Shown one piece after another: positions 35,145 to 42,204 of a stretch of DNA of 64,000 nucleotides. Position numbers and translations under genes: made by a program. The notes below the pieces were generated by a model. It was not told the DNA's origin, did not search any database, and saw only the letters and a program-made list of their open reading frames with translations. Source of the stretch: DATBHM01 sp963772375 (GTDB lineage Bacteria; Actinomycetota; UBA4738; JACQTL01); contig CAVYXG010000001.1 in assembly GCA_963772375.1 (NCBI GenBank), positions 744,001 to 808,000 on the forward strand. The letters are read 5' to 3'. The number at the start of each line of letters is the position of its first letter. Positions within the stretch are counted from its first letter, which is position 1.

Positions 35145-35360
35145 GTTTTCGAACCGGCAATTCGGACAAACCATCCGAGAGTTGGCCCGAAGCTTGAGGT
35201 CGGTGCCTGGCTCCACCTAGTTCATTTTGTGACACGGTGCAAAACGGACAGCCAGGTTGAGAACCTCTGCATGCGGGAGCTCCCCCTTCCCAGGCACGAC
35301 GGCACCGCGCTGCGGTGGACGGCGTTCGAACCGGCAATTCGGACAAAACCATCCTGCAGA
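35118..35360 (+). repeat. Composite dispersed repeat, copy 3 (about 240 bases)
   Basis: Same three blocks as at 28184-28420: tRNA-end head with TTTTCGAACCGGCAATTCGG and ACCATCCGAGAGTTGGCCC; GGTGCAAAACGGACAGCC (35236-35253); and GCGTTCGAACCGGCAATTCG (from 35323). The spacing between blocks is nearly identical in the two copies. This copy has the best match to the tRNA-Ala gene. Coding potential is not supported. Confidence 0.7.
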
Positions 35361-35525
35361 CGCTCCTCCGACATCACCCCCGCTGATGGGGAGTCGTGAC
35401 CCAGTGATCGAGTCGGTGGGCCAACCCACCAGGGTTCGGGCCGAGTCCTTGCTCAGCTGGAATGACACATCGGCGTCCGATCGACCTCACAGAAATCTCT
35501 CAGCGAACCTCCGCACAGTGACCCC

Positions 35526-36728
35526 GTGGCCAGGACAAGGGCGGTTCGTGTGACGATCAACGTCGTCCTGGTGGTCGTGCTCGCAGGAGTCGCGGTGCTT
35601 GCGTTCCGGGCGACAAGGGGCCACGCCAACCAGACCCAGAGCGACCTGCGGACGGCGACCGTGGCGACCGGCGACGTGACGCAGACCGTCTCGACCTCCG
35701 CCACGATCGACAGCGCACGTTCGGTGGCGGTGAACTTCGCGAACGGCGGGACGCTCACCAGCGTCCCCGTCAAAGTCGGCCAACACGTAAGCAAGGGCCA
35801 GGTGATCGGCCGCGTCGACGCCTCGAGCGTCGCCCAGCAGCTCGTCGCGGCCAAGGTCGCGCTGGCCTCCGCGAAGGCGAACCTCAAGAACGAGGTGCAG
35901 ACCCTCGGGTGTTCCACGGCCGCCGCTTGCCCGACATGGGCCGATCCGCAGCTGCTCTCGGCGAAGTCGACATTGGCGTCCGCTGTCCTCGCCGTCCAGC
36001 AGGACCGGACTCAGCTGGCCCAAGCCATCCTCCGAGCGCTCATGGCCGGCACTGTCGTCGAGCTGAACGGCGCCGTGGGAGAGACGGTGGCCGCCGGCAC
36101 GACCGGTTCGATCTCGACCTCTTCCTCCTCAACGGGCACTACCGCGACCGACTACGTCCAGATCGCCGACCTTGGCCGCCTCGTGGCCGTCGGCGACTTC
36201 TCGGAGACGGACACGGCCAGGATGAAGGTGGGCCAGTCGGCGGTCGTCACGCTGGACAGCCTCCCGGACGACCCCATCGACGGCCGGGTCACGGCGATCG
36301 CCTCGACCTCCACGGTCGTCAACAACGTCGTGGACTACGAGGTCACCATCCGGTTGCTGCAACTTCCATCTGCAGTTCGGCTCGGCGAGACCGCCAGCGC
36401 CCAGGTCACGACCGCGAGCGCGACGAACGTCCTCGAGGTCCCCTCGGCCGCCGTGACGACCGTCGGCGGGCAGCACCTGGTCACGGTGGTGTCGTCGAAC
36501 GGTCAGACCACCCGGACGGCCGTCCAGGTCGGCGTCGAGGGCGACGACACCACCGAGATCGTTTCGGGTCTGTCCGCCGGCCAGCAGGTCGAGATCTCGA
36601 CGGCCTCGACCACGACGAACGGCGGGTTCCCCGGCGGCGGGTTCCCCGGCGGCGGGTTCCCAGGTGGCGGGTTCCCAGGTGGCGGGTTCCCAGGTGGCGG
36701 GTTCCCCGGGGGCGGGCCGGGAGGGTGA
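35526..36728 (+). CDS. Periplasmic adaptor (membrane-fusion) protein of a MacAB-like efflux system
   Basis: About 400 residues from a GTG. One N-terminal membrane anchor (VTINVVLVVVLAGVAVLAFR) precedes the HlyD-type barrel and lipoyl parts: VATGDVTQTVSTSATIDSAR, VNFANGGTLTSVPVKVGQHV then SKGQVIGRVDASSVAQQLVA, and MAGTVVELNGAVGETVAAGT. The family's P-x-x-G-x-V motif reads LMAGTV here. The last 40 residues are a six-fold FPGGG repeat that could reach along peptidoglycan. It is followed by ATPase and permease genes, so it would link them to an outer acceptor or act as a monoderm substrate chaperone. The gene is intact while its partners carry frameshifts. Confidence 0.84.
   Translation: MARTRAVRVTINVVLVVVLAGVAVLAFRATRGHANQTQSDLRTATVATGDVTQTVSTSATIDSARSVAVNFANGGTLTSVPVKVGQHVSKGQVIGRVDASSVAQQLVAAKVALASAKANLKNEVQTLGCSTAAACPTWADPQLLSAKSTLASAVLAVQQDRTQLAQAILRALMAGTVVELNGAVGETVAAGTTGSISTSSSSTGTTATDYVQIADLGRLVAVGDFSETDTARMKVGQSAVVTLDSLPDDPIDGRVTAIASTSTVVNNVVDYEVTIRLLQLPSAVRLGETASAQVTTASATNVLEVPSAAVTTVGGQHLVTVVSSNGQTTRTAVQVGVEGDDTTEIVSGLSAGQQVEISTASTTTNGGFPGGGFPGGGFPGGGFPGGGFPGGGFPGGGPGG
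36621..36717 (+). repeat. 15-base tandem repeat encoding GGFPG units
   Basis: Six consecutive units of the form GGCGGGTTCCCMGGY at the end of the adaptor gene. Two spellings occur (CCCCGGCGGC and CCCAGGTGGC), in blocks, suggesting recent unit duplication. A related but separate FPGGG tract lies in the DUF5666 gene of the same operon. Confidence 0.8.
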
Positions 36729-36732
36729 TCCG

Positions 36733-37517
36733 GTGACCCGGAGGCCACCGGAGCGTCCGGCGGGACCGCGCCCGAACGACGCGAGCCCCGTGCCCGTGAT
36801 CGACGTCCGAGACGTCCGCAAGACCTACGGGTCCGGCGAGGGGGCGGTGCAGGCGTTGCGCGGCGTGACCCTCTCCGTCGAGCACGGCGACTACCTCGCG
36901 ATCATGGGCACCTCCGGCTCCGGCAAGTCGACGCTGATGCACGTCCTCGGCTGCCTGGACGTCCCGACGGCGGGCCGTTACCGGCTCGAGGGCGTCGAGG
37001 TGGCGGCGCTCGACGACGCGCAGCTCGCCCTCCTTCGCAACCGGCGTATCGGGTTCGTGTTCCAGTCGTTCAACCTGCTGGCGCGGTCGACGGCGATCGC
37101 CAACGTGGAGCTGCCGCTCACGTACGCGGGTGTTCGCCCCGCGCAGCGGGAGGATCGGGCCCGGCGTGCCCTCGCGGCCGTCGGGCTGGCGGACCGGGCC
37201 GGGCATCGCCCGAACCAGCTGCGGGCGGGCAGCAGCAGCGGGTCGCAATCGCCCGCGCGCTAATCACCGGGCCGGCCGTCCTGCTGGCCGACGAGCCGAC
37301 CGGGGCCCTGGACTCCGCGTCGACCGAGGACCTGCTGGGACTGCTCGACCGGCTGAGCCTGGGCGGCACGACGATCGTCGTCGTCACGCACGAGGAGTCG
37401 GTGTCCCGCCACGCCAAGCGGGTGGTCCGCGTGATGGACGGCCGGATCCAGGAGGACATCAGGGTGTGCGGGGCGCACGAGACGCCACCGATGCTCGCCC
37501 GGGGGGCGGCCTCGTGA
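36733..37517 (+). pseudogene. MacB-type ABC transporter ATPase, frameshifted before the signature motif
   Basis: Begins with VIDVRDVRKTYGSGEGAVQA and Walker A MGTSGSGKST, then the Q-loop region RIGFVFQSFNLLARSTAIAN. At about 37219 one base is missing from the expected NQLSGGQQQR signature: the sequence reads CTGCGGGCGGGCAG, and restoring a T after CTG recovers SGGQQQRVAIARALITGPAV, Walker B VLLADEPTGALDSAS and H-loop VVVTHEESVS in the other frame to the stop. As written, translation stops at 37263. The stop of the restored frame overlaps the permease GTG. The product would lack a functional nucleotide site unless frameshifting restores it. Confidence 0.83.
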
Positions 37518-38736
37518 GGGTCTCCGACGTCCTGCGCTCGGCGTTCCACGGCCTCTCCGCGAACAAGCTGCGGTCGGCGCTCACCACGCTCGGGATCATG
37601 ATCGGCGTCGGGTCGGTGATCCTGCTGGTCGCGGTCGGGAACGGCTCCGCGAAGCAGTCCAGGCGAACATCGAACGCCTCGGGACCAACACCCTGACCGT
37701 GTTCGGCGGCACGTTCGGCCGCCAGGCCTCGACGGGCTCGGGGCTGCAGTCCCAGGACCGTTCGCTCACCATCCAGGTGGCGGCGGCCCTGGCGGACGAC
37801 GCCGGCGCGCCTGACATCAAGAGCGTCTCCCCGATCGTGAACGCCCAGGAGACCGCGACCTATCAGGGGGCCTCGCACAGCATCGCGCAGTTCGTCGGGA
37901 CGTACCCCAGCTACTTCGAGCCGTCCAACGACCCGGTCGACCAGGGCACCTACTTCACGAACGCCGACGTGAACGCGGCGCGCCGTGTGGTCGTGCTCGG
38001 GAAGACCGTCGTGACAGACCTGTTCGGCGGCGCCGACCCGGTGGGCAAGCAGGTCGTGATCGGGGGCGTGCCCTTCACCGTCGTCGGCGTCCTCGCGGAC
38101 AAGGGGTCCAACGGGCCGAACGACGCCAACGACGTCGCGATCGCGCCGCTGTCGACCGTGCAGCAGGCACTCACCGGGTTCGGGCCGGTCTCCTCGATCG
38201 TCATCCAGGCGCAGTCGCCCGACACGGTGAACGCCGCCGAGGCCGAGGCGACGTCGATCCTCGACCGCCAGCTCGGCATCACCGACCCGACCCAGGCCAG
38301 CTACCAGATCTTCAACCAGGCCCAGTTGCTCGCGGCCACCAGCGAGACGACCCACACGTTCACCGTCCTGCTGGCGACGGTCGCCGCGATCAGCCTCCTT
38401 GTCGGCGGCATCGGGATCACCAACATCATGCTGGTCACAGTCACCGAGCGGACCCGCGAGATCGGGATCCGCAAGGCGGTCGGGGCCGAGCGCGGCGCGA
38501 TCCTCGGCCAGTTCCTGGCCGAGGCGACCATCCTCAGCCTGTTCGGCGGAGCGCTCGGCGTCGTCGCCGCGCTCGTGGGCGCCCGGTTCACGATCGTCGG
38601 CATCCACCCGGTCGTGGTCCCCGCCTCGGTCGTCCTGGCGGTGGTCGTGTCGATCGTGATCGGGCTGTTCTTCGGGAGCTATCCGGCGAACCGCGCGGCC
38701 CGGCTCCGGCCGATCGACGCGCTCCGCTACGAATAG
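37514..38736 (+). pseudogene. MacB/FtsX-type ABC permease with an N-terminal frameshift
   Basis: Starts VRVSDVLRSAFHGLSANKLR then SALTTLGIMIGVGSVILLVA, the first membrane helix of MacB-type permeases. After GNGSAKQ a single-base change near 37657 throws the frame; the correct continuation QANIERLGTNTLTVFGG reads on in another frame through the exported MacB_PCD domain and the three C-terminal helices (GGIGITNIMLVTVTERTREI, AVGAERGAILGQFLAEATIL, and a final FFGSYPANRAARLRPIDALR). Apart from that one base the gene is full length. An internal start could produce the protein without its first helix, which would not be functional. Confidence 0.83.
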
Positions 38737-38750
38737 GAAAGGAGTCCAGC

Positions 38751-39421
38751 TTGACCTCCGACGACGAGACGAACGCGGGCCGGGAAGGCCCAGAAGCCGA
38801 CGACTTCGACTGGAACGGCCAAGCCCCCGACGAGCTCCGGTCGGAGCTCGTCGCGCGCGGCTCTGGACGGCCGGGCCTGCTGACGATGGTGCTCATGGGG
38901 CTGATCCTGCTCGCGGCGGGCTTCGCCGTCGGCGCGCTCGTGGGCAAGAATTCGTCGAACGCGAACGCGGCGACCGGCGGGCCCGGGGCCTTCCCCACGG
39001 GCGGTGTGGTCCCCGGCGGCGGTGAGGTCCCCGGCGGAGTCTTCCCAACCGGAGGGGCCGGGTTCCCCGGCGGCGGTGGCTTCCCAGGCGGCGGGGGGGA
39101 ACGAACGGCGGCGGCTTCCCGGGCGGCGGCGGGTTCACCGCGGGCACGATCGAGAAGGTCCAAGGTTCGACCGTCTACCTGCGCACGTCAGACGGCAAGA
39201 CGGTCAAGGTGAACACCTCGTCGTCCACGGACGTCAGCATCACGAAGCAGGGCGCCATCTCCGATCTCCAGCCGGGGCAGACGGTCACGGTGATCGGGAC
39301 GCAGGGTGATTCGGGGTCGATCGACGGCGCCCGGATCAGCGAGGGCGGGGGCTTCCCCGGCGGGGGTGGGTTCCCGGGCGGGGGTGGCGGATCCCCGCCG
39401 GCTCCGTTGGCCTCGCCGTAG
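38751..39421 (+). pseudogene. DUF5666-type secreted or membrane protein, frameshifted in a G7 run
   Basis: From a TTG with AAAGGAG upstream: an acidic cytoplasmic start, one membrane segment (LLTMVLMGLILLAAGFAVGA), and a glycine/proline-rich FPGGG linker. The frame breaks at seven consecutive G (39093-39099); the other frame continues NGGGFPGGGGFTAGTIEKVQ, STVYLRTSDGKTVKVNTSSS and DLQPGQTVTVIGTQGDSGSI, a DUF5666 beta domain, then a second FPGGG tail. It follows the permease by 14 bases and likely was part of the efflux operon. The homopolymer could be a phase-variation site or an error. Confidence 0.8.
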
Positions 39422-39434
39422 GGAACCAAGCAGC

Positions 39435-39480
39435 CGCGACCCGGCACGCCCGGACCGGACCGTGGGCGTGCCGGGTCGCG
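39435..39480 (+). terminator. Strong hairpin terminating the efflux operon
   Basis: CGCGACCCGGCACGCCC and GGGCGTGCCGGGTCGCG form a perfect 17-base stem with a 12-base loop, 14 bases after the last stop codon. No U-tract follows. The stem is symmetrical and could also act on the opposite strand. Confidence 0.8.
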
Positions 39481-39639
39481 GTCCGGCCTTCAGCGCCCTG
39501 GGGCCCGAAGGCCGAACGCAGAGGTCCGGTCCCCGGACGCCAGGTTCCCTCGAACTGGGATCGACGACCGTCCGGCGGGTTCGTTCGAGGACGGAGCGGC
39601 CGAGCGCCATCTGGAACTGGACATACTTCTTATGCTTCG

Positions 39640-39712
39640 TGGACCTGAGGGGAGTCGAACCCCTGACCTCTTGCCTGCCGAGCAAGCGCTCTACCAACTG
39701 AGCTACAGGCCC
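39640..39712 (-). tRNA. tRNA-Ala(GGC)
   Basis: The minus strand folds as a full cloverleaf: acceptor GGGCCTG paired with CAGGTCC, D-arm AGCTCAGTTGGTAGAGC, anticodon arm CTTGC-TCGGCAG-GCAAG with anticodon GGC, and T-arm with GGTTCGACTCC. Base pair 3:70 is G-U, the alanine identity element. Discriminator A73; the CCA end is not encoded. Its 3' end is repeated at 35118 and, less well, at three other places, marking it as a probable integration target. Confidence 0.95.
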
Positions 39713-40020
39713 TCGAAATATGCGGTTCTAGCTGCGGAAACGCTCCTGACGTGACAAGGACATGCCGCATGGGGAGGAGCCGCACGTCGAACGAACCCCA
39801 ATCACGCCCCCGAGTGTAAGGGACCCCGGACCGTTGGTCACTTCCTTCGTCCAACACCTCAGGTCCGCGAACAAGACCGGGAGGCCGTGACGGCCTACCG
39901 CTACGCGGCTGAGGACCGGCTGCGTTCCTCGCCGATCGCGGGATGCCGGCCCGAGCCGACCTCATCCACCGGGACCCGTCCCAGGCAAACATCGTCATGT
40001 CGCTGTAGTTCGGCACGGTC

Positions 40021-40578
40021 TCTAACCGTCCTCCTTTTGGATACCTTCCTCGTTGGTTTGGGCGGGCTGTCGCTCTTCGCGCAGCCGAACTGGCTGGTCC
40101 CGACCCACACGCGCCTGCTCGCCGTCGCGGCGAAGGGGACCGTTCCCATCGTGATGGACGTCTCCGCGCTGAACGGCGACCCCGACGTGCTCGGCCTCAG
40201 CTTCGGCAACAACTCGGTGGCGGCCCTCCTCGCCGACGAGCTGGCTCCGGGCTTCTGGTTCGGGCTCCCCGAGGCCAGGGGCCCGTTCACGAGCCCGACC
40301 ACCGGAACGGTGGACCTGGGTGCGGTCGCCGACACGAATCCGTTCGACTCGGCGGTCGCCTCGGACACGGGCCACCTGTGGGCGTTCTCCGTAGATCCGT
40401 CGGCCACGTTCACACCCCTCGCCCTGGCCCCCGGCCAGTCGGGAACCATCACGGTGACCATCACGCCGAGCGCCTCCGCGAACCACGTGAACGGATTCAT
40501 CGACGTCGACACGTTCAACCTGGCGTCGAACTCCGGCGACGAGGTGTCTCCCTCCCGTACCGGTACACGGTGAGGTAG
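40021..40578 (+). pseudogene. C-terminal fragment of a secreted protein (peptidase-associated type)
   Basis: The frame reads NGDPDVLGLSFGNNSVAALL, FWFGLPEARGPFT, DTGHLWAFSVDPSATFTPLA, LAPGQSGTITVTITPSASAN and HVNGFIDVDTFNLASNSGDE. The PGQSGTITVTITP strand and the GFIDVDTFN block resemble the C-terminal beta domain of large secreted serine-protease-type proteins of soil bacteria. The last residues LPYRYTVR lie in another frame after a one-base shift near 40,550. No start or signal peptide precedes it and the upstream part is missing, so it is a remnant next to the tRNA gene. Confidence 0.5.
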
Positions 40579-40603
40579 ACGGGGGGAACCCTCCCGGAAC
40601 GCC

Positions 40604-40636
40604 GACGCGGCGGGCGCCTTCAGCGCCCGCCGCGTC
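40604..40636. terminator. Bidirectional hairpin between convergent genes
   Basis: GACGCGGCGGGCGC and GCGCCCGCCGCGTC form a perfect 14-base stem around a five-base loop. It lies between the plus-strand fragment and the dodecin gene on the minus strand, so it can end transcription from both sides. Confidence 0.78.
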
Positions 40637-40656
40637 GCGTTCGGTCGGTGGTGGGC

Positions 40657-40872
40657 TCAGTCGCCCGATTCGTACTTGAAGCTCACGGCCACGCGGGCCC
40701 GGTACGCCGTGACCTTGCCGTCCTCGATGGTCACGTCGAGCTTGACGACCTCGCCGACGCGGAGGTCGCGAAGCGTCTTCGCGGCCGTCTCCACGGCGTT
40801 CTTCGCGGCGAGCTCCCAGGAATCGGAGCTGGTCCCGATGACCTCGGTGACCCGGTACACGCTGTCGGCCAT
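40657..40872 (-). CDS. Dodecin
   Basis: 71 residues, MADSVYRVTEVIGTSSDSWE followed by AAKNAVETAAKTLRDLRVGE and the strand YRARVAVSFKYE. This is the full dodecin fold: one helix on a three-stranded sheet, assembling to a hollow dodecamer. The pattern 'V-Y-K-V-x-E-x-x-G-x-S-x-x-S-W-x-x-A' is complete. Dodecins store riboflavin, FMN or coenzyme A. The ATG has AAGGAGG upstream. It stands alone just after the rsfS gene on the same strand. Confidence 0.92.
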   Translation of the reverse strand: MADSVYRVTEVIGTSSDSWELAAKNAVETAAKTLRDLRVGEVVKLDVTIEDGKVTAYRARVAVSFKYESGD

Positions 40873-40991
40873 GGCGCCTCCTTCTCGTCGACGTGCTCAA
40901 TGGAGTCCCCGCCGGCGACCTGACCTGCGACGAGAGCCCGGTGAACGCCGAAGAGCATATGCGCGGGCGTGTCGCGGCGCGATTGCGCAGG

Positions 40992-41399
40992 TCAGCCCCG
41001 GGCTGCGGCCTCCGGCGACTCGTCGACGTCCACGGTCGGCGCGTCGCGCCACAGGCGTTCGAGGTCGTAGAAGTCGCGTTCGGGCTCGCGGAACACGTGC
41101 ACGACGACGTCGACGTAATCGAGCAGGATCCAGATGCCCTCGGACTGGCCCTCGCGACGCAGCGGCTTCACGCCGAGGTCGCGCAGGGAGCGTTCAACCT
41201 CCTCGACGATGGTTCGGGCCTGCCGTTCCGAGCTCGCGGACGCGATCACGAAGTAGTCGGTGATCACGATCAGCTCCCGCACGTCGAGCACGACGATCCG
41301 CTCGCCCTGCTTCTCCGCGGCGGCGCGCGCCGCGGCCAGGGCCACGTCCTTCGATGCGGGCAGTGCGCCTTCGGGTCGCCCCTGCTTACGCCCCGCCAC
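40992..41399 (-). CDS. rsfS: Ribosomal silencing factor RsfS
   Basis: 135 residues from GTG. AAARAAAEKQGERIVVLDVR, ELIVITDYFVIASASSERQA and SEGIWILLDYVDVVVHVFRE then PERDFYDLERLW are RsfS/Iojap hallmarks. It binds uL14 on the 50S subunit and blocks subunit joining when nutrients are short. It follows nadD, as in most Actinomycetota and Firmicutes. The start could be a few codons later, since the first residues (AGRKQGRPEGALPASK) are not conserved. Confidence 0.93.
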   Translation of the reverse strand: MAGRKQGRPEGALPASKDVALAAARAAAEKQGERIVVLDVRELIVITDYFVIASASSERQARTIVEEVERSLRDLGVKPLRREGQSEGIWILLDYVDVVVHVFREPERDFYDLERLWRDAPTVDVDESPEAAARG

Positions 41400-41479
41400 G
41401 CCCGCCTTCCGTCATGCCGTTCGCGAGAACCTCCCAGCCGTGAGCCCGCCCGGGGGCCCGTTCGTCCCGGCGCACCAGC

Positions 41480-42094
41480 CTACAGGCCATCGCCGTTCCG
41501 ATACAGACCCGCCTTCGAGATGTACGTCTGCACGCCCTCGGGCACGAGATAGCGGATCGGAGCGCCGTTCGCCACCCGGCGGCGGATGTCGCTCGACGAG
41601 ATCGCCAGCGCGGGAATCTGCATCACGCTCACCTTGGGGTGGGCGGTCGGGGTTCCGTGCTCGAACCGCGACAGGTCGTACCCCGGCCGGGTCGCCGCGA
41701 TGAAGTGCGCCAGGTCGAGCGCCTCCTCCGGGTCCTTCCACTGCAGGATCTCGAGCATCGCGTCCGCGCCGGTGATGAAGAACAGGTCCACGTCGCCCCG
41801 TTCGGACACGATGGCCCGGAGGGTGTCGACCGTGTAGGTGGGGCCGTCCCGTTCGATCTCCAGCCGGCTCACCATGAACCGGGGGTTGGCCGACGTGGCG
41901 ATCACGACCATCAGGTAGCGGTCCTCGGCGGGTGAGACGCGTCGTTCGGTCTTCATCCAGGGCTGGCCGGTCGGGACGAACACGACCTCGTCGAGCTCGA
42001 ACTGCCAGCGCGCCTCCTCTGCGGCCATGAGGTGGCCGTGGTGGATCGGGTCGAACGTCCCCCCCATCACGCCGAGACGCGCGCGTCGGTCCAT
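41480..42094 (-). CDS. nadD: Nicotinate-nucleotide adenylyltransferase
   Basis: 204 residues. The nucleotidyltransferase motif GGTFDPIHHGHLMAAEEA (GxFxPxHxGH) is near the start, FVPTGQPWMKTERRVSPAED follows, and the ISSSDIRRRVANGAPIRYLV segment with the S-S-T/S-x-x-R motif closes the active site. The enzyme joins ATP and nicotinate mononucleotide in NAD synthesis. Its ATG lies within a few bases of the 3' end of the group II intron, so correct splicing or an independent start determines its leader. Confidence 0.95.
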   Translation of the reverse strand: MDRRARLGVMGGTFDPIHHGHLMAAEEARWQFELDEVVFVPTGQPWMKTERRVSPAEDRYLMVVIATSANPRFMVSRLEIERDGPTYTVDTLRAIVSERGDVDLFFITGADAMLEILQWKDPEEALDLAHFIAATRPGYDLSRFEHGTPTAHPKVSVMQIPALAISSSDIRRRVANGAPIRYLVPEGVQTYISKAGLYRNGDGL

Positions 42095-42149
42095 TGGTAG
42101 TCAGGGGCGCGGTGTCCGACGAGCGGACCCGTTTCCCCATCCCCCTTTC

Positions 42150-42182
42150 AAACCGTGCGTGCGGTTTTCCCGCACACGGCTT
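42150..42182 (-). ncRNA. Group II intron domain V
   Basis: Reads AAGCCGTGTGCGGGAAAACC then GCACGCACGGTTT: a hairpin with the catalytic AGC near its base, a GAAA-like tetraloop and the two-base bulge region, as in bacterial domain V. It is the most conserved part of the ribozyme. Confidence 0.85.
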
Positions 42183-42204
42183 ACCGATGGTCCTTGAGAC
42201 ATCT

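Noticed and set aside
36621..36717. Short tandem repeat considered as a CRISPR array
   Set aside because: The units are contiguous 15-mers without spacers and lie within a reading frame encoding GGFPG.
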